Of a DNA stretch of 64,000 bases, positions 9,487 through 18,437 are shown in pieces. The notes under the pieces are model-generated. The model saw only the letters and a program-made list of their open reading frames with translations. It made no database searches and was not told the DNA's origin. Position numbers and translations under genes: made by a program. The stretch lies in the NCBI RefSeq assembly GCF_003075035.1, contig NZ_QCZE01000001.1, positions 1,860,759 through 1,924,758 on the forward strand, given 5' to 3'. Each line of letters starts with the position of its first letter. Position 1 is the first letter of the stretch. The stretch comes from Zobellella maritima (GTDB lineage: Bacteria > Pseudomonadota > Gammaproteobacteria > Enterobacterales > Aeromonadaceae).

Positions 9487-9594
9487 ATTAATTCTCCGTT
9501 TTCATGTTCTGTGTTGAGTAAATGTCGAATGCGCCGGCAGTTTCTTGCTGCCGTTTTATCCGATGGCAAAAGCAATATTAACGGCCTCAATAAT

Positions 9595-9629
9595 TAACAT
9601 CCAATTCACTTTTTAAACATATTGATAAC
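9595..9629. promoter_or_regulatory. Conserved 35-bp operator-like block upstream of copy 2
   Basis: Diverged version of the blocks at 690 and 13517. The interrupted 23-bp dyad (9602-9624) keeps its symmetry: outer arms are CAAT/ATTG here against TAAT/ATTA in the other two, a matched change on both sides. This supports a real protein-binding dyad. Confidence 0.6.
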
Positions 9630-9660
9630 CAGGGTGGAATAATAAAACCGGCTGTACCGG

Positions 9661-9703
9661 CAATAAAAACAACAGGCCGGCATTGAGCCGGCCTGTTGTT
9701 TTT
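9661..9703 (-). terminator. Rho-independent terminator of the TRAP operon
   Basis: Perfect 16-bp stem (AAAACAACAGGCCGGC, 5-base loop, its complement) with GTTTTTATT following on the minus strand, 29 bp after the dctM stop. The A/T flanks could make it work in both directions. Confidence 0.85.
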
Positions 9704-9731
9704 ACGGTAAAAAATAAGCAGTGCGTCAGGG

Positions 9732-11018
9732 TCACATAAAACCGGGCAACCAGAGCACCAGGCTGGGAAACAGGGTATAGAGCCCCACCGCCCCCAGCAG
9801 GATCAGCCAGTAGGGCAGCGATGCCCAGGCCGCCTCGGTGAGGTTGACCTCGTTTTTGGTGATCGAGGTCAGTACAAACAGGTTGAGCCCGACCGGTGGC
9901 GTGATCATGCCAATCTCCATCAGCAGGGTCACTATCACCCCGAACCAGATAGGATCAAAGCCCAGGCTCATCACCATCGGAAAGGTGATGGGTAGTGTCA
10001 TCAGCAACAACGAGATACCGTCAAAGAAACAGCCCAGTACGATATAGACCAGTACTATCATCAGCAGGATCCCATAGGGACCAAAACCGAGCGATGATAT
10101 CGCCAACACCGCCTCCCTCGGCAACGCCAGCATGCTCACCGCCTGGGACAGAATCGCCGTGCCCAACATGATAAAGGCAATGGCGCTGAACATGATGGTG
10201 GCATTCTTGAATGCGGCCCACAGCTTGCCGAACGTCAGATCTCCCCAGGTAAAGCCCAGCACGATACTGGCCACAACCCCCAGCGATGCCGCTTCGGTGG
10301 GCGTCGCTATGCCCATGTAGATGGTGCCCAGCACAAAGAATATCAGGATGGGTAGCGGCCAGATTTGCCCTAATCCCCGACGCACCTCGGCCCAGTCCAT
10401 AGCTTCTTTGTCGTGTGGCACCACAGCACTGCCAATTTTCGAGCGGATAATGATCCAGCCGAAAAAAGCCGCCGAGATCATCAGCCCAGGCAATATACCT
10501 GCCAGAAACAGCTTGCCGATAGAGACATGCTGAGTCGCACCATAGATGATCAACGCCAGGCTGGGGGGGATCAACAGCCCCAGGGTACCGCCGGCCGCCA
10601 GGGTGCCTACCACCATGCTCGGCGAATAGCCACGCTGTTTCAGTTCCGGGTAACCGATGGAGCCAATAGCCGCCGCCGTGGCCGAGCTGGAACCGCTGAC
10701 CGCACTGAACAGGGTGCATACGGCAATATTGGTGTGCAACAACTGGCCCGGAATGCGTCGGAACAGGGGGGTCAGACCGTTATAGACACGGGTGGATACA
10801 CCGCTGGCCAGCAGTATATCCCCCAGAAAAATAAACAGGGGCACGGCGGTCAGTGAAAAACCTGTCAGCAGATACCAGGCAGAATTGATTGCCAGCGAGG
10901 TGGCTCCACCGCCCTGAAAATACAGTAGTACCAGCCCCACCAGCCCCAAAGCCGCCCCCAGCAGGGCGCCGCTGCTCAGCAGCACCAGCAGCCCCGAACT
11001 CAACACCATCCAGCTCAT
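9732..11018 (-). CDS. TRAP transporter large membrane subunit (DctM-like)
   Basis: Highly hydrophobic 428-residue protein with about 11-12 membrane segments, the length of DctM/SiaM large subunits. Segments such as SGSSSATAAAIGSIGYPELKQRGY, TEAASLGVVASIV and LMEIGMITPPVGLNLFV are characteristic of the family. It forms the ion-coupled transport pore with the DctQ-like subunit, whose stop codon overlaps its start (TAATG). It ends the operon begun by amidohydrolase copy 3. The substrate is unknown; context suggests a sarcosine or creatinine precursor. Confidence 0.92.
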   Translation of the reverse strand: MSWMVLSSGLLVLLSSGALLGAALGLVGLVLLYFQGGGATSLAINSAWYLLTGFSLTAVPLFIFLGDILLASGVSTRVYNGLTPLFRRIPGQLLHTNIAVCTLFSAVSGSSSATAAAIGSIGYPELKQRGYSPSMVVGTLAAGGTLGLLIPPSLALIIYGATQHVSIGKLFLAGILPGLMISAAFFGWIIIRSKIGSAVVPHDKEAMDWAEVRRGLGQIWPLPILIFFVLGTIYMGIATPTEAASLGVVASIVLGFTWGDLTFGKLWAAFKNATIMFSAIAFIMLGTAILSQAVSMLALPREAVLAISSLGFGPYGILLMIVLVYIVLGCFFDGISLLLMTLPITFPMVMSLGFDPIWFGVIVTLLMEIGMITPPVGLNLFVLTSITKNEVNLTEAAWASLPYWLILLGAVGLYTLFPSLVLWLPGFM

Positions 11019-11539
11019 TACGCTATCTCCACTGAGTTAACATCACCCTGATCCGGGTCTTTCTTTACCACTGGATTTTTCAAACCATGGCGCAGCTGCA
11101 CCAGGATGCACAGGACAAATGACAGGGGCATCAGTACCATCCAGGGCCAGAGCAGCAAGCCGCTGATATCCGAGCGGGAATCGATCTCGTAGGAAAAGAT
11201 CATGAAATCCCATGATTCATAGATGATGATGGCCGAAAACAAAATGAGTACCAGGCTGGCAAACACCTCGGTCAGCCTCGCCACCAACGGGTGCAGGCAG
11301 CGGGTAACCAGATCGATGCGGATATGTCTGCCGCAGTTCATGACATGGGGAATGGTCAGAAAGGTCAGCGAAAAGAACAGCAGGCCTGCTAATTCATTGG
11401 AAAAATGGACCGGTTTATCAAACACATACCTCAACAGGGTGCTGGCAAAAACCATAAAGGTCATCACTATGCCGCCAGCTACTCCGATAAGAAACAGACC
11501 ATATGACAACCTGTCTATCAACTTGGCTAAAAAATACAT
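11018..11539 (-). CDS. TRAP transporter small membrane subunit (DctQ-like)
   Basis: Protein of 173 residues with four predicted membrane segments (about 12-35, 50-70, 90-115 and 130-155), the standard DctQ fold. Segments VHFSNELAGLLFFSLTFLTIPHVMNCGRHIRIDLV and LLLWPWMVLMPLSF are typical. GGAGG stands 7 bases before the start. It sits between the periplasmic receptor gene (59 bp upstream) and dctM (1-base overlap), a complete P-Q-M order. Confidence 0.9.
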   Translation of the reverse strand: MYFLAKLIDRLSYGLFLIGVAGGIVMTFMVFASTLLRYVFDKPVHFSNELAGLLFFSLTFLTIPHVMNCGRHIRIDLVTRCLHPLVARLTEVFASLVLILFSAIIIYESWDFMIFSYEIDSRSDISGLLLWPWMVLMPLSFVLCILVQLRHGLKNPVVKKDPDQGDVNSVEIA

Positions 11540-11598
11540 TATTCACCCTCCTGGCGAAAGACAGTGCGGGCAGCAGCACGCCGCCCGCTCTATGCAAA

Positions 11599-12636
11599 TT
11601 ACAAACTGGCCAACTTGGCCGTGACGGTTTGATAGATCTGCTCGCCATCTTCCCCGGCGCGCTCGGCAATGGCTTTCCATGCCTCGAACGCCGCCTGCTG
11701 GAACTGTTCCACATCCAGTTGCGAGAAGTCATCGAGCATGGTCACTCCCAGCGCCTGCCGATTGGCCCTGGCATCGGCCTCGCGCTGGGGATCAACCGCC
11801 GCATCGCGGGTTCTCTGCCACAGGTGCTCTCCGGCCTGTTGCAGTACCTGCTGATGCTCGGCACTCAGGGACTTCCAGCTGCGCTCGCTGATCCCGAACA
11901 GCGCAGGCACCGCCGCCCAGGGATGCAGGTAGGCTTCATATTTGGTGACTTCATGCAAAGAAACGGTCTCGGCCACGGTCGACAAATAGTAGGCACAATC
12001 AACCACACCCGTTTGCAACGCCATATACATATCGTTCTGGGGGATCACCTGGGCGGAAATATCCAGCTTGCCGAAGGCATCGACCAGCTGGGCCGACCAG
12101 ACCCTGACCTTCTTTTTCTTCAGCTGTTCAAGGCTGTTGAGCGGTTCCTTGCAGTGCAGTCCGACGCTGAACACCGGAGAAACAATGCCGCCTATGGTCT
12201 TGATGTTCCATTTGGCATACCCCTTTTCATAGATATCGCGGATGGTCGGCAGGATTTCCAGGTGCTGTTTCGGTTGGGTAATGGCGCCCTGGGCATAGAC
12301 AGCGGCCAGTTCGGGGGCATCCCGGGTATAGTACTCACCATAGAGCAACGCCATATCTACCGAGCCCCGTTGCAGGATACGCAGCAGATCCGGCTCGTTC
12401 AGGCCCAGTGATGCCGCATGGAACACGTCCACCTTCAGATCGCCGTTAGACAGTTGCTCCACCTCTTTGGCAAATTCATTCAGATATCCGGCTTCCGGCC
12501 TGGATTCGGCATAACCGCTGTGAAACTTGAGGACTTTAGTGGCGGCCATGGTCATCGGGCTGACAAACAATAACGCCGCCATGGAGGCGGTGACTGCTAT
12601 CTTTCCAAAAGTTAACTTATCTGCTTTCATCATCAT
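11599..12636 (-). CDS. TRAP transporter periplasmic substrate-binding protein (DctP-like)
   Basis: Protein of 345 residues with a Sec signal peptide (basic MMMKADK, hydrophobic stretch, cleavage after MAA near residue 32), then a DctP/TAXI-type solute receptor. KVRVWSAQLVDAFGKLDISAQVIPQNDMYMALQTG matches the conserved region holding the carboxylate-binding Arg (here in KVRVW). That Arg argues for a substrate with a carboxylate, such as N-carbamoylsarcosine or a related amino acid derivative, rather than uncharged creatinine. Several ATG codons in tandem make the exact start uncertain by two codons. The gene follows amidohydrolase copy 3 by about 85 bp. Confidence 0.9.
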   Translation of the reverse strand: MMMKADKLTFGKIAVTASMAALLFVSPMTMAATKVLKFHSGYAESRPEAGYLNEFAKEVEQLSNGDLKVDVFHAASLGLNEPDLLRILQRGSVDMALLYGEYYTRDAPELAAVYAQGAITQPKQHLEILPTIRDIYEKGYAKWNIKTIGGIVSPVFSVGLHCKEPLNSLEQLKKKKVRVWSAQLVDAFGKLDISAQVIPQNDMYMALQTGVVDCAYYLSTVAETVSLHEVTKYEAYLHPWAAVPALFGISERSWKSLSAEHQQVLQQAGEHLWQRTRDAAVDPQREADARANRQALGVTMLDDFSQLDVEQFQQAAFEAWKAIAERAGEDGEQIYQTVTAKLASL

Positions 12637-12657
12637 ATATCCCTATATACCCAGCTG

Positions 12658-12692
12658 AATTAACGCCAGGAAAACCATTCCTGACGTTAATC
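12658..12692. other. Intergenic stem-loop between amidohydrolase copy 3 and dctP
   Basis: ATTAACG-CAGGAA pairs with TTCCTG-CGTTAAT (13 of 14 pairs) around AACCA. No T tract follows on the minus strand, so it more likely stabilises or processes the mRNA and sets different levels of enzyme and transporter. Confidence 0.5.
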
Positions 12693-12721
12693 GTGTTTTA
12701 CTCTTCCAAACTAAACAGCTT

Positions 12722-13411
12722 TTATTTGTTGTTAAGATTATTCAGATACTCTACACAGGTGTCCACCGACTCCACGTCGCCGAACTTGGCGTCGATATCA
12801 AACAGGTTCCAGGCCACGGCACCCGGGATACGGTCACCGATACACTCCTTCACTGCGATCGGTCGGAAGCCTTCGGCCATGGCATCGCAGATGGTGGTAC
12901 GCACGCAGGCCGAGGCGGTCACCCCGGTCACCAGCACTGTGTCCACCCCCGCGGCACGCAGGAAGCCGGCCAGGTAGGTGCCCTGGAAAGAGCTGGCGTG
13001 CTTCTTGATAAGTACCTGCTCGCCCTCCAACGGCGCAATGCGTGAGTCAATGGCCCACAGCTCTTCGTTGTCTTGGGCGCAGAAATCCACCGGTATCTTG
13101 TTATGCCACAGGCCCATATCTGTGTTGGGGTTGTTGCGGTCATTGACCTGGTAGCAGGTGGTGACATGCACAATCGGCAGGTTGTTGGCACGGAAGGCTT
13201 CCAGCAGGCGCTGCATGCCGGGGATGATCTCGTCATCAACCTTGTCGCAGGTAAAGGGGTTGCCGGGACGGGTCCAGGCGTTGGCCAGATCGACGCTGAT
13301 CAGTGCCGGCTTCTTGCCGAAACCGACCCGGCGCTGAAAACCGTTGTTCTGATACAGGGTAGTGGCTTCTTCAAAAGCTTGGTTCAGCATGCTCATCAAA
13401 TCTTGTGACAT
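12722..13411 (-). CDS. N-carbamoylsarcosine amidohydrolase, copy 3
   Basis: Protein of 229 residues, nearly the same as copy 2: only about ten positions differ, for example Glu14 for Asp, NNLPIVH for NDLPVVH and a different last few residues (NNLNNK). The triad Asp41, Lys136/137 and Cys169 is intact. A longer frame extends 34 codons upstream, but GGAGA and the homology to copies 1 and 2 fix the start at 13411. It leads the TRAP transporter operon. Three active-looking copies within 13.4 kb suggest dosage or separate regulation by three transport modules. Confidence 0.92.
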   Translation of the reverse strand: MSQDLMSMLNQAFEEATTLYQNNGFQRRVGFGKKPALISVDLANAWTRPGNPFTCDKVDDEIIPGMQRLLEAFRANNLPIVHVTTCYQVNDRNNPNTDMGLWHNKIPVDFCAQDNEELWAIDSRIAPLEGEQVLIKKHASSFQGTYLAGFLRAAGVDTVLVTGVTASACVRTTICDAMAEGFRPIAVKECIGDRIPGAVAWNLFDIDAKFGDVESVDTCVEYLNNLNNK

Positions 13412-13516
13412 TATCATTCTCCGACTGTTAGGTAACACTGAGGTATGCACAGGCCAACTCGCTTTCCAGCGACCCTTTTGCCTGCTGACAACACCTACAC
13501 TAACTAGACTCATTGA

Positions 13517-13551
13517 TAACGTCTAATTCATATTTTTAAAAAATTAATAAC
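13517..13551. promoter_or_regulatory. Conserved 35-bp operator-like block upstream of copy 3
   Basis: Differs from the block at 690-724 at only three positions and contains the same 23-bp dyad (13524-13546). Similarity to the copy 1 leader extends further toward the gene, so the two promoters share a recent common origin. Confidence 0.6.
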
Positions 13552-13771
13552 AAATTAGCAATGGTTTATTTCCATTTATCCGCTAGCAAAGTGAGAGACC
13601 TCCGAACTGAGGCCTATACAGCTTTATTTGCTACCATTGACGAAAAAGCTGATGTATTCATCCTGCGTGATATCGAGAGGATGACCAGTGTGATCTATGT
13701 GGGATTCTTGTCAGGATTGGTAGGGAGAATAATCACAATGCCAAGGGTTGATTGCGGTACCGTTTATTCAG

Positions 13772-13812
13772 ATAGGCCTCGATCAGCCGCACGTTGCGCC
13801 TGTTGGCCTTAA
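13772..13812 (-). pseudogene. Remnant of a DUF4112 gene (C-terminal codons only)
   Basis: About 40 bases are close to the 3' end of the intact DUF4112 gene (18469-18509): on the minus strand they read LKANRRNVRLIEAYLNK against FKANKRNVRLIEAYHNK. The rest of the gene is missing. The 13412-13969 gap otherwise holds the copy 3 promoter, this remnant, a Fur-box-like site and no convincing gene. Confidence 0.6.
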
Positions 13813-13918
13813 TATCCAATATCCGCACCTGAGCCTTCGCCGCTGCTACACTTTTGCTGGCGATATAAATCCCCTCGAATGATCCTGGCTTGGGATGTAC
13901 ATCCCCACTTTACAAAAT

Positions 13919-13937
13919 GATAATTATTTGTATTATC
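13919..13937. promoter_or_regulatory. Fur-box-like site before the iron transport operon
   Basis: GATAATTATTTGTATTATC matches the classical 19-bp Fur consensus at 14 positions, including both outer hexamers. It lies 33 bp upstream of the substrate-binding protein start, so iron repression of 13970-18316 is expected. Confidence 0.75.
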
Positions 13938-13969
13938 ACCAACCATCTTAATAGTAATACGAGAACACC

Positions 13970-15103
13970 ATGCATCGCAGCTTCTTTCTGACCAAGGCGC
14001 TCTCCGCCGTGGCGGCCGTCTGGTCGCTGTCTTTGTTCGCCGACACCATTACCGTTACCGACATCGCCAACCGCCAGGTGGAGGTCGATGTGCCGGTGCA
14101 GCGCGTCATTCTGGGCGAAGGCCGCCAGGTTTATCTCACCGCCGTGCTCGACAAGGAAAACCCGTTCCAGCGCATCGTCGGCTGGCGTGACGACTTCGCC
14201 AGTGCCGATCCGGACAACTACGCCGTCTACCAGGAAAAATTTCCCGAAATGGCGAACATCCCCACCTTCGGCGGCTTCAAGGACGGCACCTTCGACGTGG
14301 AACAGGCGGTGTCGCTCAAGCCCGATGTCATCATCATGAACATCGAGTCCAGGCAGGCCACCGAAGACGCCAAATACATCGACAAGCTAGCTGCCGCCGG
14401 CATCCCCCTGGTGTATGTGGATTTTCGTGAACACCCCTTCACCCACACCGAGCCCAGCATGCGCCTTTACGGCCAGCTGTTCGGCGAAGAGGAAACCGCC
14501 GAGGAGTTCATCGCCTGGCGCGCCGCCGAAATCGCCCGGGTGACCGACGTGCTCAAGCAGCATCAGCCCGCACGGCCCCAGGTGTTCCTCGACCGGGCCG
14601 GCGGCTACTCGGAAGAGTGCTGCATGAGCTTTGGCGACGACAACTTCGGCAAGTTCGTGGAACTGGCCGGCGGCGAGAACATTGCCAAGGACATCATTCC
14701 CGCCACCTTCGGCACCCTCAACCCGGAGCAGATCATCACCTCCAATCCCGATCACGTCATCGTGACCGGCGGCATGTGGGAAGCCTATGTGCCCGGCGGC
14801 GCCTGGGTGGGCGTGGGTCCGGGCCAGGATCAGGCCGAGGCCCGGCGCAAGCTGGAGGCGCTGACCCATCGCCCGGCCATGACCGGCATCAAGGCGGTGC
14901 AACACGGGCAGATGCACGCCATCTGGCACCAGTTCTACAACAGCCCCTACCAGTTCGTGGGTATCCAGCAGATGGCCAAGTGGCTGCACCCCGAGCTGTT
15001 CACCGAGCTCGATCCGGAGGCCACCTTCAAGGAGCTGCACCAGCGTTTCCTGCCCGTCGACTACCGTCCCGGCTATTGGGTGTCGCTGACCGATGCAGAG
15101 TAA
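13970..15103 (+). CDS. Iron/siderophore ABC transporter substrate-binding protein
   Basis: Protein of 377 residues with a signal peptide (MHRSFFLTKALSAVAAVWSLSLFA then DTITV) and a periplasmic-binding-protein class III fold (FecB/FepB/BtuF group): the N-terminal TITVTDIANRQVEVDVPVQRVI segment and a GGFKDGTFDVEQAVSLKPDVII block are family features. It should carry a ferric siderophore or haem-like chelate to the FecCD-type permease that overlaps its end. The GGYSEECCMSFGDDNFG segment has two adjacent cysteines, unusual in this family. A Fur-box-like site precedes it. Ligand cannot be named. Confidence 0.85.
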   Translation: MHRSFFLTKALSAVAAVWSLSLFADTITVTDIANRQVEVDVPVQRVILGEGRQVYLTAVLDKENPFQRIVGWRDDFASADPDNYAVYQEKFPEMANIPTFGGFKDGTFDVEQAVSLKPDVIIMNIESRQATEDAKYIDKLAAAGIPLVYVDFREHPFTHTEPSMRLYGQLFGEEETAEEFIAWRAAEIARVTDVLKQHQPARPQVFLDRAGGYSEECCMSFGDDNFGKFVELAGGENIAKDIIPATFGTLNPEQIITSNPDHVIVTGGMWEAYVPGGAWVGVGPGQDQAEARRKLEALTHRPAMTGIKAVQHGQMHAIWHQFYNSPYQFVGIQQMAKWLHPELFTELDPEATFKELHQRFLPVDYRPGYWVSLTDAE

Positions 15104-16154
15104 CAGTATGGTACCGGCCGCCGGCAGCGGCCGTTACAAGGCCATCGTCTGGCGGCGGCAGCTTATCCTGCTGGGGCTGACCGCCGCGCTGCTGCTCAGC
15201 CTGTGCGCCGATCTGGCCCTGGGCCCGGCCCGCTACCAGCTGGGCGAGGTGGTGCAGGCGCTGTTCCTGCCCGACTCGGTGCCGCTGCAGGTGCGGGTGG
15301 TGCTGTGGGAAATCCGCATGCCCATCGCGCTGATGGCGGTGGTGGTGGGCGCGGCCCTGGCGGTGGCCGGGGCCCAGATGCAGACCATCCTCAATAACCC
15401 GCTGGCCAGCCCCTTCACCCTGGGCATTTCCGCCGCCGCCAGCTTCGGCGCAGCCCTGGCCCTGGCCTTCGGGGTGGCCTTTATCCCGGCGGCCATCGCC
15501 TACGTGGTGCCGCTCAATGCCTTCATCATGGCCATGCTGGCGGCCCTGCTCATCCACCTGCTCAGCGCCCGGCGCGGCATGACGGTCAACAGCATAGTGC
15601 TGCTCGGCATCGCCCTGGTGTTCACCTTCAACGCCCTGTTGGCGCTGGTGCAGTTTTTCGCCTCGGCCGAGGCCCTGTCGGCGGTGGTGTTCTGGACCAT
15701 GGGCAGCCTCAGCAAGGCCACCTGGCCGAAGCTGGCCATCACGACCCTGGCACTGGTGCTGGTGCTGCCGGTGTTCGTCCGCCGTGCCTGGGCCCTGACC
15801 GCCCTGCGCCTGGGCGAAGACAAGGCGGCGAGCTTCGGCGTCAAGGTCGGCCGGCTGCGGCTGGAGACCCTGTTGCTGGTGAGCCTGCTGGCGGCCATTC
15901 CGGTGTCTTTCGTAGGCACCATCGGCTTTATCGGCCTGGTCGGCCCCCATATAGCACGCATGATCATCGGCGAGGATCAGCGCTTCTTCCTGCCGGCCTC
16001 AGCCCTGGCCGGGGCGCTGATCCTCTCGGTCAGCTCGGTGGTCAGCAAGTCACTGATCAGCGGCACCATCTTCCCCATCGGCGTGGTGACCTCGCTTATC
16101 GGCATTCCCTTCTTCGTTTCCCTTATCCTGTCCCAGACGAGGCGCTCATGGTAA
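15093..16154 (+). CDS. Iron/siderophore ABC transporter permease (FecCD family)
   Basis: Protein of 353 residues with roughly 9-10 membrane helices, FecCD family. Diagnostic stretches are RMPIALMAVVVGAALAVAGAQMQ, NNPLASPFTLGISAAASFGA, the coupling region LGEDKAASFGVKVGRLR and GFIGLVGPHIARMIIG. Only one permease gene is present, so it probably works as a homodimer. It overlaps the binding-protein gene by 11 bases and the ATPase gene by 7 bases, indicating translational coupling. Confidence 0.92.
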   Translation: MQSNSMVPAAGSGRYKAIVWRRQLILLGLTAALLLSLCADLALGPARYQLGEVVQALFLPDSVPLQVRVVLWEIRMPIALMAVVVGAALAVAGAQMQTILNNPLASPFTLGISAAASFGAALALAFGVAFIPAAIAYVVPLNAFIMAMLAALLIHLLSARRGMTVNSIVLLGIALVFTFNALLALVQFFASAEALSAVVFWTMGSLSKATWPKLAITTLALVLVLPVFVRRAWALTALRLGEDKAASFGVKVGRLRLETLLLVSLLAAIPVSFVGTIGFIGLVGPHIARMIIGEDQRFFLPASALAGALILSVSSVVSKSLISGTIFPIGVVTSLIGIPFFVSLILSQTRRSW

Positions 16155-16933
16155 GCATCCGGCTCGAGGAACTCGGTGCCCGTTACGGCAAGCAATTACT
16201 GCTGCAGGGTATTTCCACCCCCACCTTCAGGGCGGGCGAGGTGGTGGCCATCATAGGTCCCAACGCCGCCGGCAAGTCCACCCTGTTCAAGCGCATCAGC
16301 GGCCTGATCGACGGGCCCGGCCGGGTGCACGTGGCAGGCCTGCGGCCGGAAGGCGGCGGTATCAGCTACATGCCCCAGGACAGCGCCGCCAGCGCCGCCC
16401 TCAGCGTGTATGAGTCGGTGCTGCTGGCCTGCAAACAGGGCGGCGGCTGGAGCGTGAGCGAGGCGGAGCTGGCCCGCATCGACCAGACCCTGGCGGCGCT
16501 CGGCATTTCTTCCCTCGCCTTTCGCCACCTCGGCGAGCTCTCGGGCGGTCAGCGCCAGCTGGTCAGCCTGGCCCAGGTGCTGGTGCGCGAGCCCGACATA
16601 GTGCTGATGGACGAGCCCACCTCGGCGCTGGATCTGTCTCGCCAGGTGGAGGTGCTCGGCCACATGAAAGACCTGGCACGGGAAAAGGGCATGCTGGTGC
16701 TGGTGACCCTGCACGATCTCAACCATGTGCTGCGTTTTTGCGATCAGGCACTGGTGATCGCCGGCGGCCGCCAGGTGGCCTGCGGCCCCACCACCGAGAT
16801 CGTCACCCCGGCGCTGCTGCGCGACACCTACCAGGTAGAGGCGCGGGTGGAGTCCTGCTCCCGGGGCTTTGGCCATGTGATCGTGGACGATATCGCCAGC
16901 CAGGGCCGCACCTTCGCCCTGGCGGCCGGCTAG
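16148..16933 (+). CDS. Iron/siderophore ABC transporter ATP-binding protein
   Basis: Protein of 261 residues. Walker A is GPNAAGKST (residues 38-46), the Q-loop lies in SYMPQD, the signature is LSGGQRQLVSLAQ, Walker B is DIVLMDEPTSALD and the switch His is in VTLHDLNHVLRF. The FepC/FhuC-type arrangement completes the importer. Ala-Ala inside the Walker A loop (NAAGKS rather than NGAGKS) is a harmless variant seen in this subfamily. The gene ends 87 bp before the MFS gene. Confidence 0.93.
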   Translation: MVSIRLEELGARYGKQLLLQGISTPTFRAGEVVAIIGPNAAGKSTLFKRISGLIDGPGRVHVAGLRPEGGGISYMPQDSAASAALSVYESVLLACKQGGGWSVSEAELARIDQTLAALGISSLAFRHLGELSGGQRQLVSLAQVLVREPDIVLMDEPTSALDLSRQVEVLGHMKDLAREKGMLVLVTLHDLNHVLRFCDQALVIAGGRQVACGPTTEIVTPALLRDTYQVEARVESCSRGFGHVIVDDIASQGRTFALAAG

Positions 16934-17020
16934 GGCGTCACATAGCGGTGTCGAGGTTTGGCCGCGTACCGCTTGTTTTTACACTGATCGGTGCCCGCAG
17001 GGCACCTCAGGGACCATAAC

Positions 17021-18316
17021 GTGACCACGACCCACTACCGCCAGAGCTGGCGGATGCTGAGCCCGGCGGCCCGCCTGCTGGTATGCAACGGCCTCTTCTT
17101 CAACCTCGCCTTCTACATGACCCTGCCTTACCTGGCCTTTCACCTGGGCGGCACCCTGGGGCTGACCGGCTGGGCGACTGGTCTGGTGATGGGCATGCGG
17201 GTGTTCAGCCAGCAGGGCCTGTTCCTGCTGGGCGGCGCCTTGGGCGACCGGCTGGGTTACCGGCCCGCCATCGTGCTGGGCTGCCTGGTCCGCAGCCTGG
17301 GCTTTGCCCTGCTCGGCTGGGCCGGGGATCTGTCACTGCTGCTGCTGGCCGCCTTTCTCACCGGCTTTGCCGGCGCCCTGTTCACCCCCTGCGCCCAGGC
17401 CTATCTGGCGTCGGAATGCCTGGACGGCCGCCAGCGCCAGCAGGCCTTTGCCCTGCACAACCTGGCCAGCCAGCTCGGGCTGCTGTTGGGCCCCCTGGCC
17501 GGCATGCTGCTCACCGACATCGACTTTGTGGTGACCGGCCTGGTGTCTGGCGGCATCTTCCTGCTGCTGACCGCCCTGCAGTGGCGGCTGCTGCCCCCCA
17601 GCCCCCGGCACGTCCGGGAGCGGCCGCCCGCCTGGGGCGAACAATGGCGGGATCTGATCGGCAACGGGCCCTTCCTGCGCTTTACCCTGTTGGCGGCGGC
17701 CTACCAGCTGCTGTTCCACCAGCTGTATCTGGCCGTGCCCGCCTATATCAACAGCCAGCAGCAGGCCACCGAGCTGCTCAGCGGCGTGTTCACCCTGACC
17801 GCCATCATCGGCGTGCTGCTGCAACTGCCCGCCAGCCAGCTGGTGCAACGCCGCCTGGGAGTGGCCCGGGGCATGGGGCTGGGCCTGGGGCTGATGGGCG
17901 CCAGCTACCTCGCCCTGCCCTGGCTGCAACCCTGGCCGGTGGCCGCCAGCCTGATGCAGGCGACCTGCCTCTCGCTGGGCTCCATTCTCTGCTTTCCGCT
18001 GTTTTCCGCCCACCTGCCCCACTACGCCGGCAACCGGCCGCTGGGCGGCTATTACGGCTTTTATTCCAGCCTGGGCGGCTGTGTTGCCCTGCTCGGCAAC
18101 GTACTGATCGGCGCCCTGCTGGGGGAGGCAGCCACGTCCCCGTCCAACGCCATCTGGTACGGCCTGGCGCTGTGCGGTCTGGTCGCGGGCTGGGCCCTGT
18201 ACCGGCAGCTGCGCAAGGAGGATTTGGCAAGACCAACAGAGGAGCCACATGCTGCCGGATTACCTCAGAAATGCCCAGCACCGGTTGTAGCAGAGCCGCG
18301 AAGTGGCAGGCGTTGA
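17021..18316 (+). CDS. MFS transporter, possible siderophore exporter
   Basis: Protein of about 431 residues with 12 hydrophobic segments and the MFS loop 2-3 motif GGALGDRLGYRPAIVLG. Start taken as GTG at 17021 with AGGGA upstream; a GTG at 16991 adds ten residues. A perfect 7-bp stem (GGTGCCC-GCA-GGGCACC, 16990-17006) overlaps the putative leader and may affect translation. It probably belongs to the Fur-controlled group and may export a siderophore, as EntS-like carriers do, but no siderophore biosynthesis genes are seen here. The C-terminal tail is Pro/Arg-rich and poorly conserved. Confidence 0.8.
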   Translation: MTTTHYRQSWRMLSPAARLLVCNGLFFNLAFYMTLPYLAFHLGGTLGLTGWATGLVMGMRVFSQQGLFLLGGALGDRLGYRPAIVLGCLVRSLGFALLGWAGDLSLLLLAAFLTGFAGALFTPCAQAYLASECLDGRQRQQAFALHNLASQLGLLLGPLAGMLLTDIDFVVTGLVSGGIFLLLTALQWRLLPPSPRHVRERPPAWGEQWRDLIGNGPFLRFTLLAAAYQLLFHQLYLAVPAYINSQQQATELLSGVFTLTAIIGVLLQLPASQLVQRRLGVARGMGLGLGLMGASYLALPWLQPWPVAASLMQATCLSLGSILCFPLFSAHLPHYAGNRPLGGYYGFYSSLGGCVALLGNVLIGALLGEAATSPSNAIWYGLALCGLVAGWALYRQLRKEDLARPTEEPHAAGLPQKCPAPVVAEPRSGRR

Positions 18317-18437
18317 TGGACACCCGCCGAAGTGGCGGCCGATGCCCGAATGCCGCCGATAGCGGGAATACCGGACCGGCGGGAACACTTCCCGGCCCCG
18401 GTGCAGAGGCTGTGCTTGCTGTTTCATGCTCGGCGGC

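Noticed and set aside
13561-13812. 83-codon plus-strand frame in the gap before the iron operon
   Set aside because: Its last part is the antisense of the DUF4112 remnant, and no ribosome-binding site is seen.
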